This document shows, piece after piece, positions 56,715 through 63,256 of a DNA stretch of 64,000 nucleotides (position 1 is the first letter of the stretch; each line of letters begins with the position of its first letter). The position numbers and the translations under genes are program-made. Under the pieces are notes generated by a model. The model was given only the letters and a program-made list of their open reading frames with translations. It had not been told where the DNA came from and did not search any database. This DNA comes from a virus: positions 21,941 to 85,940 of the IMG/VR virus record IMGVR_UViG_3300049596_000679. One strand, 5' to 3'.

Positions 56715-56746
56715 TTTGTAAAATCTAAAATAATTTACTATCTTTG
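56715..56746 (+). promoter_or_regulatory. Bacteroidota-type promoter (TTTG-N20-TATCTTTG)
   Basis: TTTG at 56715-56718, 20 nt, TATCTTTG at 56739-56746; ATG 7 nt further at 56754. It probably drives the run of genes up to the RNA ligase. Confidence 0.8.
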
Positions 56747-56753
56747 TTCTTAT

Positions 56754-56945
56754 ATGAAAACCCCATGTAAGGAATGTCCTCACGTTATTAAAAATCGTCA
56801 TAATGATATGATTGTGGAGTTCGGTAAAAGAACAGGTAAGAAACATAATTGTCATATGACCGAAGGGGTGAAAGATTTGTGGAATATTAAAAACGAAAAA
56901 TTAGAATGTTATGGATCAAAGAGAGATGATTTACGGAGTATGTGA
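56754..56945 (+). CDS. Small Cys-rich protein, 63 residues
   Basis: Contains C-x-x-C-P ('MKTPCKECPHVIKN'), a His/Cys pair 'KHNCHMTEG' and a terminal 'LECYGSKRDD'. Four Cys and several His could form one zinc site; this looks like a DUF6283-type phage protein. First gene after a strong host-type promoter; the next gene starts inside it. Confidence 0.6.
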   Translation: MKTPCKECPHVIKNRHNDMIVEFGKRTGKKHNCHMTEGVKDLWNIKNEKLECYGSKRDDLRSM

Positions 56946-57132
56946 TAAGACAGGGAAATGTGATTCCTATTTTGGGTTCTTCAAAAATGAGAAAGATGCG
57001 GAACACGAAGTCGAAGTTCAAGCTAATAGACTCAAGGAAGACTTGGGTATGATGGATATTGATATTCAAACAGACCGAGCATTATTTGGTGGTAAGCTGG
57101 TAATAGTAATTCATAGATACGTATTAAGATGA
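56911..57132 (+). CDS. Hypothetical protein, 73 residues
   Basis: Alpha/beta: 'MIYGVCDKTGKCDSYFGFFK', 'EHEVEVQANRLKEDLG', 'LFGGKLVIVIHRYVLR'. Overlaps the upstream gene by 35 nt and the next by ATGA. Unknown function. Confidence 0.5.
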   Translation: MDQREMIYGVCDKTGKCDSYFGFFKNEKDAEHEVEVQANRLKEDLGMMDIDIQTDRALFGGKLVIVIHRYVLR

Positions 57133-57437
57133 AAACAATAGAAACTAAATTTGGAACATATATAGATATGGAAACAGAAACAAGCACAAAATTAACTGGT
57201 GATAAAATCACGGTGTTCGTAGAAAGATTAAAAAAAATTGGAATTGAGGTTAAACTATCAGGGAACTTTCCTTGGGTATATATTACTGAAATCTGTGGTA
57301 AAAGAGTAACTGAAAAGTTTGAAGGGAATCACGGGTTTACAATAATCTTTCTTCCTGGAAGAAATGATAGTCCACCATCTGAATTTACAGATATTACAGA
57401 GATATTCAAACTATTAAGAAAATATACAAATGAATAA
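57129..57437 (+). CDS. Hypothetical protein, 102 residues
   Basis: Alpha/beta, with 'MKTIETKFGTYIDMETETST', 'VFVERLKKIGIEVKLSGNFP' and 'EKFEGNHGFTIIFLPGRNDS'. Resembles small conserved phage proteins without known function. Overlaps the cREC gene by 8 nt, so it belongs to the same operon. Confidence 0.55.
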   Translation: MKTIETKFGTYIDMETETSTKLTGDKITVFVERLKKIGIEVKLSGNFPWVYITEICGKRVTEKFEGNHGFTIIFLPGRNDSPPSEFTDITEIFKLLRKYTNE

Positions 57438-57837
57438 AAAAATATATCTAGATGACGTTCGTACGCCGGTAGATCCAAGTTGGGTGGTTGTTCGTTCTTA
57501 TGATGAATTTGTTAGTAAGATAAATGAAATTGGTTTAGAGAACATTGAGTTAATATCTTTGGATCACGATTTGGGTGATACCGCAATGAGAGAATGGCAT
57601 TACGGAGTCGTAAAAAACTACACCATCAATTACGATAACATCACTGAAAAAACTGGTATGGATTGCACCAAGTGGTTGGTAAATCAATGGTTAGATGGTA
57701 AACCTGTGGTTGAGGTTGTGGTTCATTCAGCAAACGCTATTGGTAGTGGTAATATGATGGGTTACATCAACAATTACCGACACTTAAATAGAATGGAACA
57801 AAATTGTGTAAGAGTTAAAATTGAACATACAGTATAA
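57430..57837 (+). CDS. Cyclic-phosphate-processing receiver-like (cREC) protein
   Basis: 135 residues. Starts with the acidic 'KIYLDDVRTPVDPSW' (D8-D9), followed by 'ELISLDHDLGD' (D45-H-D47) and 'VVEVVVHSANAIGSGNMMGY'. This matches the receiver-like domain associated with cyclic-phosphate RNA-end processing in phage and bacterial RNA-repair loci. It is two genes upstream of the RNA ligase, which supports this reading. The reaction is inferred from family and context. Confidence 0.65.
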   Translation: MNKKIYLDDVRTPVDPSWVVVRSYDEFVSKINEIGLENIELISLDHDLGDTAMREWHYGVVKNYTINYDNITEKTGMDCTKWLVNQWLDGKPVVEVVVHSANAIGSGNMMGYINNYRHLNRMEQNCVRVKIEHTV

Positions 57838-57847
57838 AAATAAAATT

Positions 57848-58108
57848 ATGGAATTAGAAAAATTTGAACAAGCAAAAAAAGTTAAAGAAAACCTTGAAAG
57901 GTTAAAAACACGGAAACATAAATTGGAATCCGCACTCAAATCTTGTAGTTTGGGGGTTACGATTAAGTATACGTATGGAGGTAAATTCCAAACGCCAGGT
58001 GAAGTGGGATTATATAATAAAGAGATTATAAAAGAAATGATGATCAAAGAACTTGAAAAGTTGGATGAAGAAATAAATTTAGTTAAAGAAGAATTTGAAA
58101 AAGTATAA
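57848..58108 (+). CDS. Hypothetical coiled-coil protein, 86 residues
   Basis: Starts at the ATG at 57848 (an upstream TTG would extend it into the previous gene). Two helices (MELEKFEQAKKVKENLERLK and 'KEMMIKELEKLDEEINLVKE') flank a short beta stretch 'VTIKYTYGGKFQTPGEVGLY'. Lies directly before the RNA ligase (3-nt gap); could be a small partner. Confidence 0.5.
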   Translation: MELEKFEQAKKVKENLERLKTRKHKLESALKSCSLGVTIKYTYGGKFQTPGEVGLYNKEIIKEMMIKELEKLDEEINLVKEEFEKV

Positions 58109-58111
58109 GAA

Positions 58112-59230
58112 ATGGAAAATTTAAATAGCGTATGTTATGTTGGTACAATCGGAGAGGTTAAGCCAATAGAAGGCGCTGACAACATAGAACTTGTTATGGT
58201 TAATGGTTGGAATGCCATAACTAAAAAAGGAGAATATAAAGTTGATGATTTGGTTGTTGTTGCAACCACCGATGCGGTTATACCACAAAAACTTTCTGAT
58301 GGGTTAAATGTCACAAGTTATCTTCGTAAAGGTCAGAGAGTGAGAACTATAAAACTTCGTAAGGTTTACTCTGAATGTTTAATAATACCAATAGGATTTG
58401 TTCCAAAAATATATAGATACGATGGTTCTGACTGCATGGAGTTACTTGAAGTGTTCAAATACGAACCACCCGTTAAGATGGTTCAGTTAAGTGGAGGTAG
58501 AAAATTCAAATACCACCAAAACCCTAACTTTCATGTTTACTACAAATTTCCTAACTTGAAGAACGTTCCTGAAATGTTCAACGAAGAAGACATAGTTACT
58601 ATCACTCGTAAACTTCACGGAACAAATGCTCGTTATGGTATTGTTAAAAAGAAAAGATTATCCTTATGGGATTATGTTAAAAAGTTCTTTGGAGATAAAT
58701 GGGCTGGATATGAATATGTTTATGGATCTCACAACGTAGAGAAAGGTTCTGACTCTCAAGGGTTTTACAAATCGGACGTATGGAAAACAATCGCAGATAA
58801 TTACAAAATAAAAGATAAACTATGGGATTATGTTAAGACATATGGTAGTCCTGACTATTTGGGTGATGGGTTAATTATCTATGGTGAGATATATGGTCAT
58901 GGTATACAAAAAAATTATGATTATGGTTTAACTGATGTTAAATTTGCTGGTTTTGATGTTGAGTTAAATGGTAATTACCGACCTTATTACGATGAAAAGA
59001 ACGTATTCAAATCTTTGGGATTACAAAGAGTTGATGTTCTTTATATGGGTCCTTGGTCTAAAGAAGAACAAGATAAACACGTATTCAATAACAACATAAT
59101 GGGAACCAAAGTTCCTCACGAAGGTGTGGTTGTTAAATCCGTTACCGGTGATAGACACAAAGTAGGTAAAGTGATAAACCCTGATTATAGTATATTCTGT
59201 GAAAAAAATAATGTAGGTGACTCCCATTGA
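58112..59230 (+). CDS. RNA ligase (TIGR02306-like)
   Basis: 372 residues. An N-terminal OB-like domain (GTIGEVKPIEGADNIELVMV; 'VVATTDAVIPQKLSDGL') precedes the nucleotidyltransferase domain with adenylated Lys K167 in 'TRKLHGTNARYG'. Later motifs are 'GYEYVYGSHNVEKGSD', 'GLIIYGEIYGHGIQKN' and 'HEGVVVKSVTGDRHKVGKVI' (motif V). It seals 3'-OH and 5'-phosphate RNA ends, most likely to repair host tRNA or rRNA broken by antiphage nucleases. Its C-terminal coding end overlaps a terminator. Confidence 0.85.
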   Translation: MENLNSVCYVGTIGEVKPIEGADNIELVMVNGWNAITKKGEYKVDDLVVVATTDAVIPQKLSDGLNVTSYLRKGQRVRTIKLRKVYSECLIIPIGFVPKIYRYDGSDCMELLEVFKYEPPVKMVQLSGGRKFKYHQNPNFHVYYKFPNLKNVPEMFNEEDIVTITRKLHGTNARYGIVKKKRLSLWDYVKKFFGDKWAGYEYVYGSHNVEKGSDSQGFYKSDVWKTIADNYKIKDKLWDYVKTYGSPDYLGDGLIIYGEIYGHGIQKNYDYGLTDVKFAGFDVELNGNYRPYYDEKNVFKSLGLQRVDVLYMGPWSKEEQDKHVFNNNIMGTKVPHEGVVVKSVTGDRHKVGKVINPDYSIFCEKNNVGDSH

Positions 59231-59246
59231 TGGAGTCACTTTTATT
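59217..59246 (+). terminator. Terminator overlapping the RNA ligase stop
   Basis: GTGACTCC (59217-59224) pairs with GGAGTCAC (59232-59239), T-rich tail. The stop codon lies in the loop. Confidence 0.85.
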
Positions 59247-59287
59247 AGTTACTATTAAATTAAAAAAAATTAACACATATTAAGATA

Positions 59288-59479
59288 ATGGAAAATAAAA
59301 AAAAAATACCTAAATTAATTTTAAACTCTGAAGAACATGAACTTATTGGGTTTTATATATCCGAACTTGGATTTTTAATGATGTCAATATGTTCACAATC
59401 AGGTAAACTAACTAATTATAATTTGGGTGAACACGATACAGAACAAAATGTTTTTATAGATCTAATTAAAAAAAATTAA
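59288..59479 (+). CDS. Hypothetical protein, 63 residues
   Basis: Short alpha/beta protein: 'MENKKKIPKLILNSEEHELI', 'FYISELGFLMMSICSQSGKL'. No family. A weak hairpin (TGAATT/AATTCA, 59491-59506) with seven T follows and may end transcription. Confidence 0.45.
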   Translation: MENKKKIPKLILNSEEHELIGFYISELGFLMMSICSQSGKLTNYNLGEHDTEQNVFIDLIKKN

Positions 59480-59530
59480 TCTAAATAAATTGAATTGATT
59501 AATTCACTTTTTTTATTATTATTAAATAAC

Positions 59531-59740
59531 ATGGAACAAAAATTAAATGTATTTTCATTCCTATCAAAGAACCTTTTATTATACTCAATTATTTTATTGA
59601 TAGAGAATAATTACAATCCACTTAATTGGTGGATATTGAGTGGGTTCTTTCAGATTGTAATGACAATAATTTTTGAATTATATATACTTGGAACATCATT
59701 AGAAGAAAAAAATATAGAAAATGGGAATAAAGAAAATTAA
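59531..59740 (+). CDS. Small membrane protein, 69 residues
   Basis: Start at the ATG 59531; an in-frame ATG at 59495 is inside the hairpin region. Two hydrophobic segments: 'FLSKNLLLYSIILLI' and 'WWILSGFFQIVMTIIFELYI'. Overlaps the next gene by 20 nt. Function unknown. Confidence 0.5.
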   Translation: MEQKLNVFSFLSKNLLLYSIILLIENNYNPLNWWILSGFFQIVMTIIFELYILGTSLEEKNIENGNKEN

Positions 59741-60713
59741 AAAAGAAAACAATTCAATTAACATTAGTTTAGTTGATTTAATAGGTAAATTAGATAATAG
59801 TGAGACTAAAAAGTATACACAATTTTTAGTTAAAATACTTAAAAAAAATTTTGATAATGAACAGGATTTTTTGTTAAGAGATTTGTCACATAGGGAAAGA
59901 AAGATTGATCAAGTTTTAACTAACAGTACCTTTGATGGTTGGATTACAAGAAAAATACTTACTAATTTATATGGTTGGGATGAAGTTGATTCATTTATTG
60001 ATTTTTGTAACTTTATGGAAAGAGGATTAACTAATGAAAAAGACATTAGTAAATACGATAGTTGGGAAATGGTTACAAGTGAGGTATTTCAAGCTAAAAA
60101 TCGTAATTTATTTAAAATGGCTAAAAAAGAAGTTAAAGTTGTTTACGAAGATGATCAATATATGTGTATTAAACCATTAACTTATGTGGCATCTGTTTCA
60201 TATGGTTATCAAACTAGATGGTGTACTGCTTCAGTTCAGGAACCTAGTTATTTCTACAATCACTCAAAAGACGGTGTACTCGTATATTTAATTGATAAAA
60301 TAAATAATGTGAAATTTGGGTTTTACCATAATAGTCATCAAATTCAAATATACAATCAAAAAGACGATAGGGTAGATTCAATGGAGACAGGTATTCCGGT
60401 AGAATTATTACATAAGTTGATTGGTGAAATGAAATCTGAAGCTAAAGATAAAAATTTTAATTATAAGTTATTTGGTGAAAGTGAATTGGAAAACATGAAA
60501 AAATATAGAGGTAATGATACTATGGTGGAACCAGTTCGAATGGATGAAATGTTAACGGAAGGACCAATGGATGAAATGATGGTGGAGATACCCACAAATG
60601 AAGAGGTAAGTGAGTATACGGGTCTTCGTATTGATACGTTAGAAGATATGAGAGAAAGAGTACGAAGACTAAGACATAGAAATCCACTTGAGATTGGTGA
60701 TGATTTACCATAA
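59721..60713 (+). CDS. Protein with 'RWCTAS' domain, related to the 32875 gene product
   Basis: 330 residues. A helical N-terminal half is followed by 'VYEDDQYMCIKPLTY', 'YGYQTRWCTASV' (W167-C168), 'YFYNHSKDGVLVYLIDK' and 'VKFGFYHNSHQIQIYNQKDD'. This order parallels residues ~225-330 of the LRR protein encoded at 32875. The C terminus is acidic with Met/Glu-rich short repeats (PMDEMMVEIP). A small conserved domain of unknown activity; the invariant Trp-Cys suggests a catalytic or structural Cys. Confidence 0.55.
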   Translation: MGIKKIKKENNSINISLVDLIGKLDNSETKKYTQFLVKILKKNFDNEQDFLLRDLSHRERKIDQVLTNSTFDGWITRKILTNLYGWDEVDSFIDFCNFMERGLTNEKDISKYDSWEMVTSEVFQAKNRNLFKMAKKEVKVVYEDDQYMCIKPLTYVASVSYGYQTRWCTASVQEPSYFYNHSKDGVLVYLIDKINNVKFGFYHNSHQIQIYNQKDDRVDSMETGIPVELLHKLIGEMKSEAKDKNFNYKLFGESELENMKKYRGNDTMVEPVRMDEMLTEGPMDEMMVEIPTNEEVSEYTGLRIDTLEDMRERVRRLRHRNPLEIGDDLP

Positions 60714-60730
60714 TTTTAAAAAATTATAAT

Positions 60731-61015
60731 ATGGATGATTTAAGTAAAAACATAAAAAAAATGTATTTGAGAATAAATGGTGAAATAGCTGATCATGAAT
60801 TGCCACCTCCTCCACCAAAAAAAGGTAAAACTTTTACTCTTGATGAGGATCAGGTTAAAAAATTGGAGGAGTGGAAAGAACACATCAAGATAATATACGG
60901 TAAGTACGGTGATTATGAATATAGGTTTACCTCAAATGGAATTGGTCAAAGTGTTAAGGTCTATAGTGAGTTAGCGAACACAACTTTAGATCTTACAGAT
61001 GTGGATAAATGGTAA
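60731..61015 (+). CDS. Hypothetical protein, 94 residues
   Basis: Not recognised. Contains a Pro run (LPPPPPKKGKTFTLDEDQV), a charged helix 'VKKLEEWKEHIKIIYGKYGD' and a beta end. Followed by a terminator. Confidence 0.5.
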   Translation: MDDLSKNIKKMYLRINGEIADHELPPPPPKKGKTFTLDEDQVKKLEEWKEHIKIIYGKYGDYEYRFTSNGIGQSVKVYSELANTTLDLTDVDKW

Positions 61016-61037
61016 ACCAAACTTGAAAAATTATACG

Positions 61038-61067
61038 AAACCCTTACAGAAATGTGAGGGTTTTTTA
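61038..61067 (+). terminator. Terminator before the 61099 gene
   Basis: AAACCCT (61038-61044) pairs with AGGGTTT (61057-61063), followed by TTT. Confidence 0.8.
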
Positions 61068-61077
61068 CTTTATGAAG

Positions 61078-61085
61078 TATTTATA
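61078..61085 (+). promoter_or_regulatory. Candidate late-promoter motif TATTTATA
   Basis: TATTTATA 13 nt before the ATG at 61099, with 'ttaaaaac' following as at 32854. Confidence 0.5.
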
Positions 61086-61098
61086 TTAAAAACCATTA

Positions 61099-62220
61099 AT
61101 GCAAGATAAAAAAATTATTATTGAAGAATTAAGTAGGATTAAAAATCTTATGGTTTATGATAGATCTAAAACATTAAATGAAAATATTAATGAAGGTTTG
61201 TTTGACACTTCGGATGGTAAGATAGCGAGATGGTTATTACCTTCAGGTGATATCATTACCGGAGATAAAATAAAAGGGATGATACCTACAGGGGCGGAAC
61301 AGTTAAATGCTAAAAATGCGGAAAAAGCGATTGAGGTTGCTAGTGGGTTAAAAACCGTTTCCTCTATTTTTGGTGGAGGAGGAGCAACTGCTGCAACCGC
61401 GGCGGCAACAACAGGAGCTGGTGCCCTTGAGGTTGGTGCTGGTGCGGTTGGTGCTGGTGCGGTTGGTGCTGGTGCGGTTGGTGCTGAGGGAGCGGCAGCG
61501 GCTACTTTTTTAGGTTTAGGGCCTGTTGGTTGGATAGTAATCGGTGTTGCAGGTCTTGCGGCTTTAGGTTATTGGGCGGCAACAAAGGATGATAAAATGG
61601 GTATGATTGAAAATTTATTTGGAATTTGTAAATCAAGTAAAGAAAAGGATAAGTGGAAAAGATATATGAGTGATGAGGAGGTTAGAAAAAATTCAGGTAT
61701 ATTATACCATGCTATGGAAGGTTGGGGTACAGATGAGGATGCAATTTATAAAGTATTTAAATTGTTTAAAAGTCCTGGTGATTTTTGTGCGGTAAGTGAA
61801 AAATATGAAAGTTCATTTGGTGAATCGTTATTAGATGCTTTAGATGGAGACTTTGATTATGGTTGGGAACCAATTGCAAAATCTTTAGTTGATATGACTA
61901 AAAACTATGCTCAAACTGAAGCTGAAGATTATTGTAAAACTAACGTTAAGGAATGTGCGGACAAATTAAAATTGTATTGTGAAAAAACACCTGACGATCC
62001 TAAATGTAAAGTTTTGAAAACTAATGTTGTTGACTTTAAAAATTGTAATGGTGAATATTATAAAGGATGTAAGGGACCAAAAATAGTACAAGTACAAAAA
62101 TGTTTAGGTGTTGATGTTGATGGTAAGTTTGGTGATGAAACTGAAAAAAAATTAGAAGAAAAAATAAAAAGTAAAACCTTCAAAGACGAAGATGTTAAAA
62201 CAATATGTGATAAAAAATAA
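61099..62220 (+). CDS. Annexin-like, peptidoglycan-binding internal/ejected protein
   Basis: 373 residues. The leader has I-I-E (7-9), L-N-E (26-28) and I-N-E (30-32), the last followed by 'GLFDT'. Residues ~91-164 are a Gly/Ala/Val-rich hydrophobic stretch with GAGAVGAGAVG repeats and 'WIVIGVAGLAALGYW'. An annexin-like repeat (~195-265) has 'LYHAMEGWGTDEDAIYKVFK' and 'SFGESLLDALDGDF', i.e. the G-x-G-T-D-E calcium loop type. A Cys-rich helical part and a C-terminal PG_binding_1-like end 'CLGVDVDGKFGDETEKKLEE' follow. Fits a virion protein that inserts into membrane and binds the wall during entry. Confidence 0.65.
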   Translation: MQDKKIIIEELSRIKNLMVYDRSKTLNENINEGLFDTSDGKIARWLLPSGDIITGDKIKGMIPTGAEQLNAKNAEKAIEVASGLKTVSSIFGGGGATAATAAATTGAGALEVGAGAVGAGAVGAGAVGAEGAAAATFLGLGPVGWIVIGVAGLAALGYWAATKDDKMGMIENLFGICKSSKEKDKWKRYMSDEEVRKNSGILYHAMEGWGTDEDAIYKVFKLFKSPGDFCAVSEKYESSFGESLLDALDGDFDYGWEPIAKSLVDMTKNYAQTEAEDYCKTNVKECADKLKLYCEKTPDDPKCKVLKTNVVDFKNCNGEYYKGCKGPKIVQVQKCLGVDVDGKFGDETEKKLEEKIKSKTFKDEDVKTICDKK

Positions 62221-62237
62221 AATATTAACACATTTTT

Positions 62238-62270
62238 AAACCCCATTTCTAAAGAGTGGGGTTTTTTATT
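62238..62270 (+). terminator. Terminator, copy 3 of a repeated cassette (short loop)
   Basis: AAACCCCA (62238-62245) pairs with TGGGGTTT (62257-62264), followed by T. The stem matches those at 36861 and 37545. Confidence 0.85.
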
Positions 62271-62284
62271 TAAAATAAATTCAC

Positions 62285-62292
62285 TATCTTTG
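62285..62292 (+). promoter_or_regulatory. Bacteroidota-type -7 box TATCTTTG
   Basis: TATCTTTG, 4 nt before the ATG at 62297. The -33 position has GTTT, a poor TTTG. Directly follows a terminator, so it starts a new unit. Confidence 0.6.
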
Positions 62293-62296
62293 TATT

Positions 62297-62404
62297 ATGG
62301 TGGGTGTTATACTTTTTTTACTGATAATAATGGTATCTTTTTTTAGTGGGAAAGTTAATAAAGATAAGGATCATCCATTCAATAAATTTTTTAATGATAG
62401 GTAA
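62297..62404 (+). CDS. 35-residue membrane peptide
   Basis: Starts MVGVILFLLIIMVSFFSGKV, one membrane helix, then a charged tail ending KFFNDR. It lies 4 nt behind a host-type -7 box and overlaps the next gene by 11 nt. Size and layout resemble small inner-membrane phage peptides; function unknown. Confidence 0.55.
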   Translation: MVGVILFLLIIMVSFFSGKVNKDKDHPFNKFFNDR

Positions 62405-62669
62405 GAATAAAATATTAGTTATTTTAAATTTTTTGGACACACATTATGGTGACTTAGTGTGTAGCCCAAAAAATCTTTGTTATCATAAAGAGGGTAAGAT
62501 TTATTTTAGATTTAACTTAAAAGATAAAACTATTTTTTTAGAATATAAGAATTTTGTTCAACCAATATCTAAAGCGTTAAACATAAAAGAAGATATGTTA
62601 AATGATCTTTATGAGGTAATTAAAGAATGGATTGAATATGTTTTTAAAATTGAAGGAGAAATAATTTAA
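62394..62669 (+). CDS. Hypothetical protein, 91 residues
   Basis: Start chosen at the ATG 62394, because an in-frame ATG at 62346 would overlap the membrane peptide gene over most of its length. Soluble alpha/beta: 'MIGKNKILVILNFLDTHYGD', 'YHKEGKIYFRFNLKDKTIFL'. No family. Confidence 0.5.
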   Translation: MIGKNKILVILNFLDTHYGDLVCSPKNLCYHKEGKIYFRFNLKDKTIFLEYKNFVQPISKALNIKEDMLNDLYEVIKEWIEYVFKIEGEII

Positions 62670-62671
62670 TT

Positions 62672-63256
62672 ATGAAAGTATTGATGTTAGATCACGATGG
62701 TGTAATTTGTCTATCCAATAATTGGGGTGGGCGAACAAAGAAATGGGCAAAATACCGAAGCGCAAATCCTGACAGTAGTGATGAGAAAAAAAATGCTCCT
62801 GTTGAATATCGTTTTGATGATTTTGATAAGAAGGCGATTAAGGACCTAAATGATATCATTGAAGAAACAGGATGTGAAATTGTTGTAAGTTCTGATTGGA
62901 AATTACACGCAACTCTTGAAGAACTTGGTGACTATTATGAAAGTCAGGGAATTATTAAACGACCAATTGCGTTAACACCTGATATACAAAATTGTACGGT
63001 TCATGGTAATTTATTTATATGGTCATCACGATGGGATTTGGAACAAACCAGAACTATTGAGATTAGACAATACTTACACGACCATCCTGAGGTTACGCAT
63101 TGGGTTTCTGTTGATGATTTGAATATGGGTAAAATTGGTGAACCTTGGAAAGATGTTTGGGCAATTGATAATTTTGTTCTAACACCAAAATCAAGTGAGG
63201 GAATCAAACAAAGTGGTATTAAAGAAAAGATATTAAATTTTTTAAAAGATGACTGA
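62672..63256 (+). CDS. HAD-family phosphatase, RNA-repair type
   Basis: 194 residues. Catalytic D7-x-D9 in 'KVLMLDHDGVICL', motif II 'IVVSSDWKLHATL' and the acidic 'WVSVDDLNMG'. The 'LDxDGV ... SS(D/S)W(K/R)' pattern is that of HAD domains found in phage and bacterial RNA-repair (Swiss Army Knife) proteins. It may remove 3'-phosphates or process cyclic ends before the ligase acts. It lies 3.4 kb from the ligase, so the link is inferred from the family. Confidence 0.75.
   Translation: MKVLMLDHDGVICLSNNWGGRTKKWAKYRSANPDSSDEKKNAPVEYRFDDFDKKAIKDLNDIIEETGCEIVVSSDWKLHATLEELGDYYESQGIIKRPIALTPDIQNCTVHGNLFIWSSRWDLEQTRTIEIRQYLHDHPEVTHWVSVDDLNMGKIGEPWKDVWAIDNFVLTPKSSEGIKQSGIKEKILNFLKDD

Noticed and set aside
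60530-60545. GTTCGAA sequence checked as a tRNA T-loop
   Set aside because: It lies inside a coding gene and no acceptor, D or anticodon stem can be formed; no tRNA gene was found in the window.
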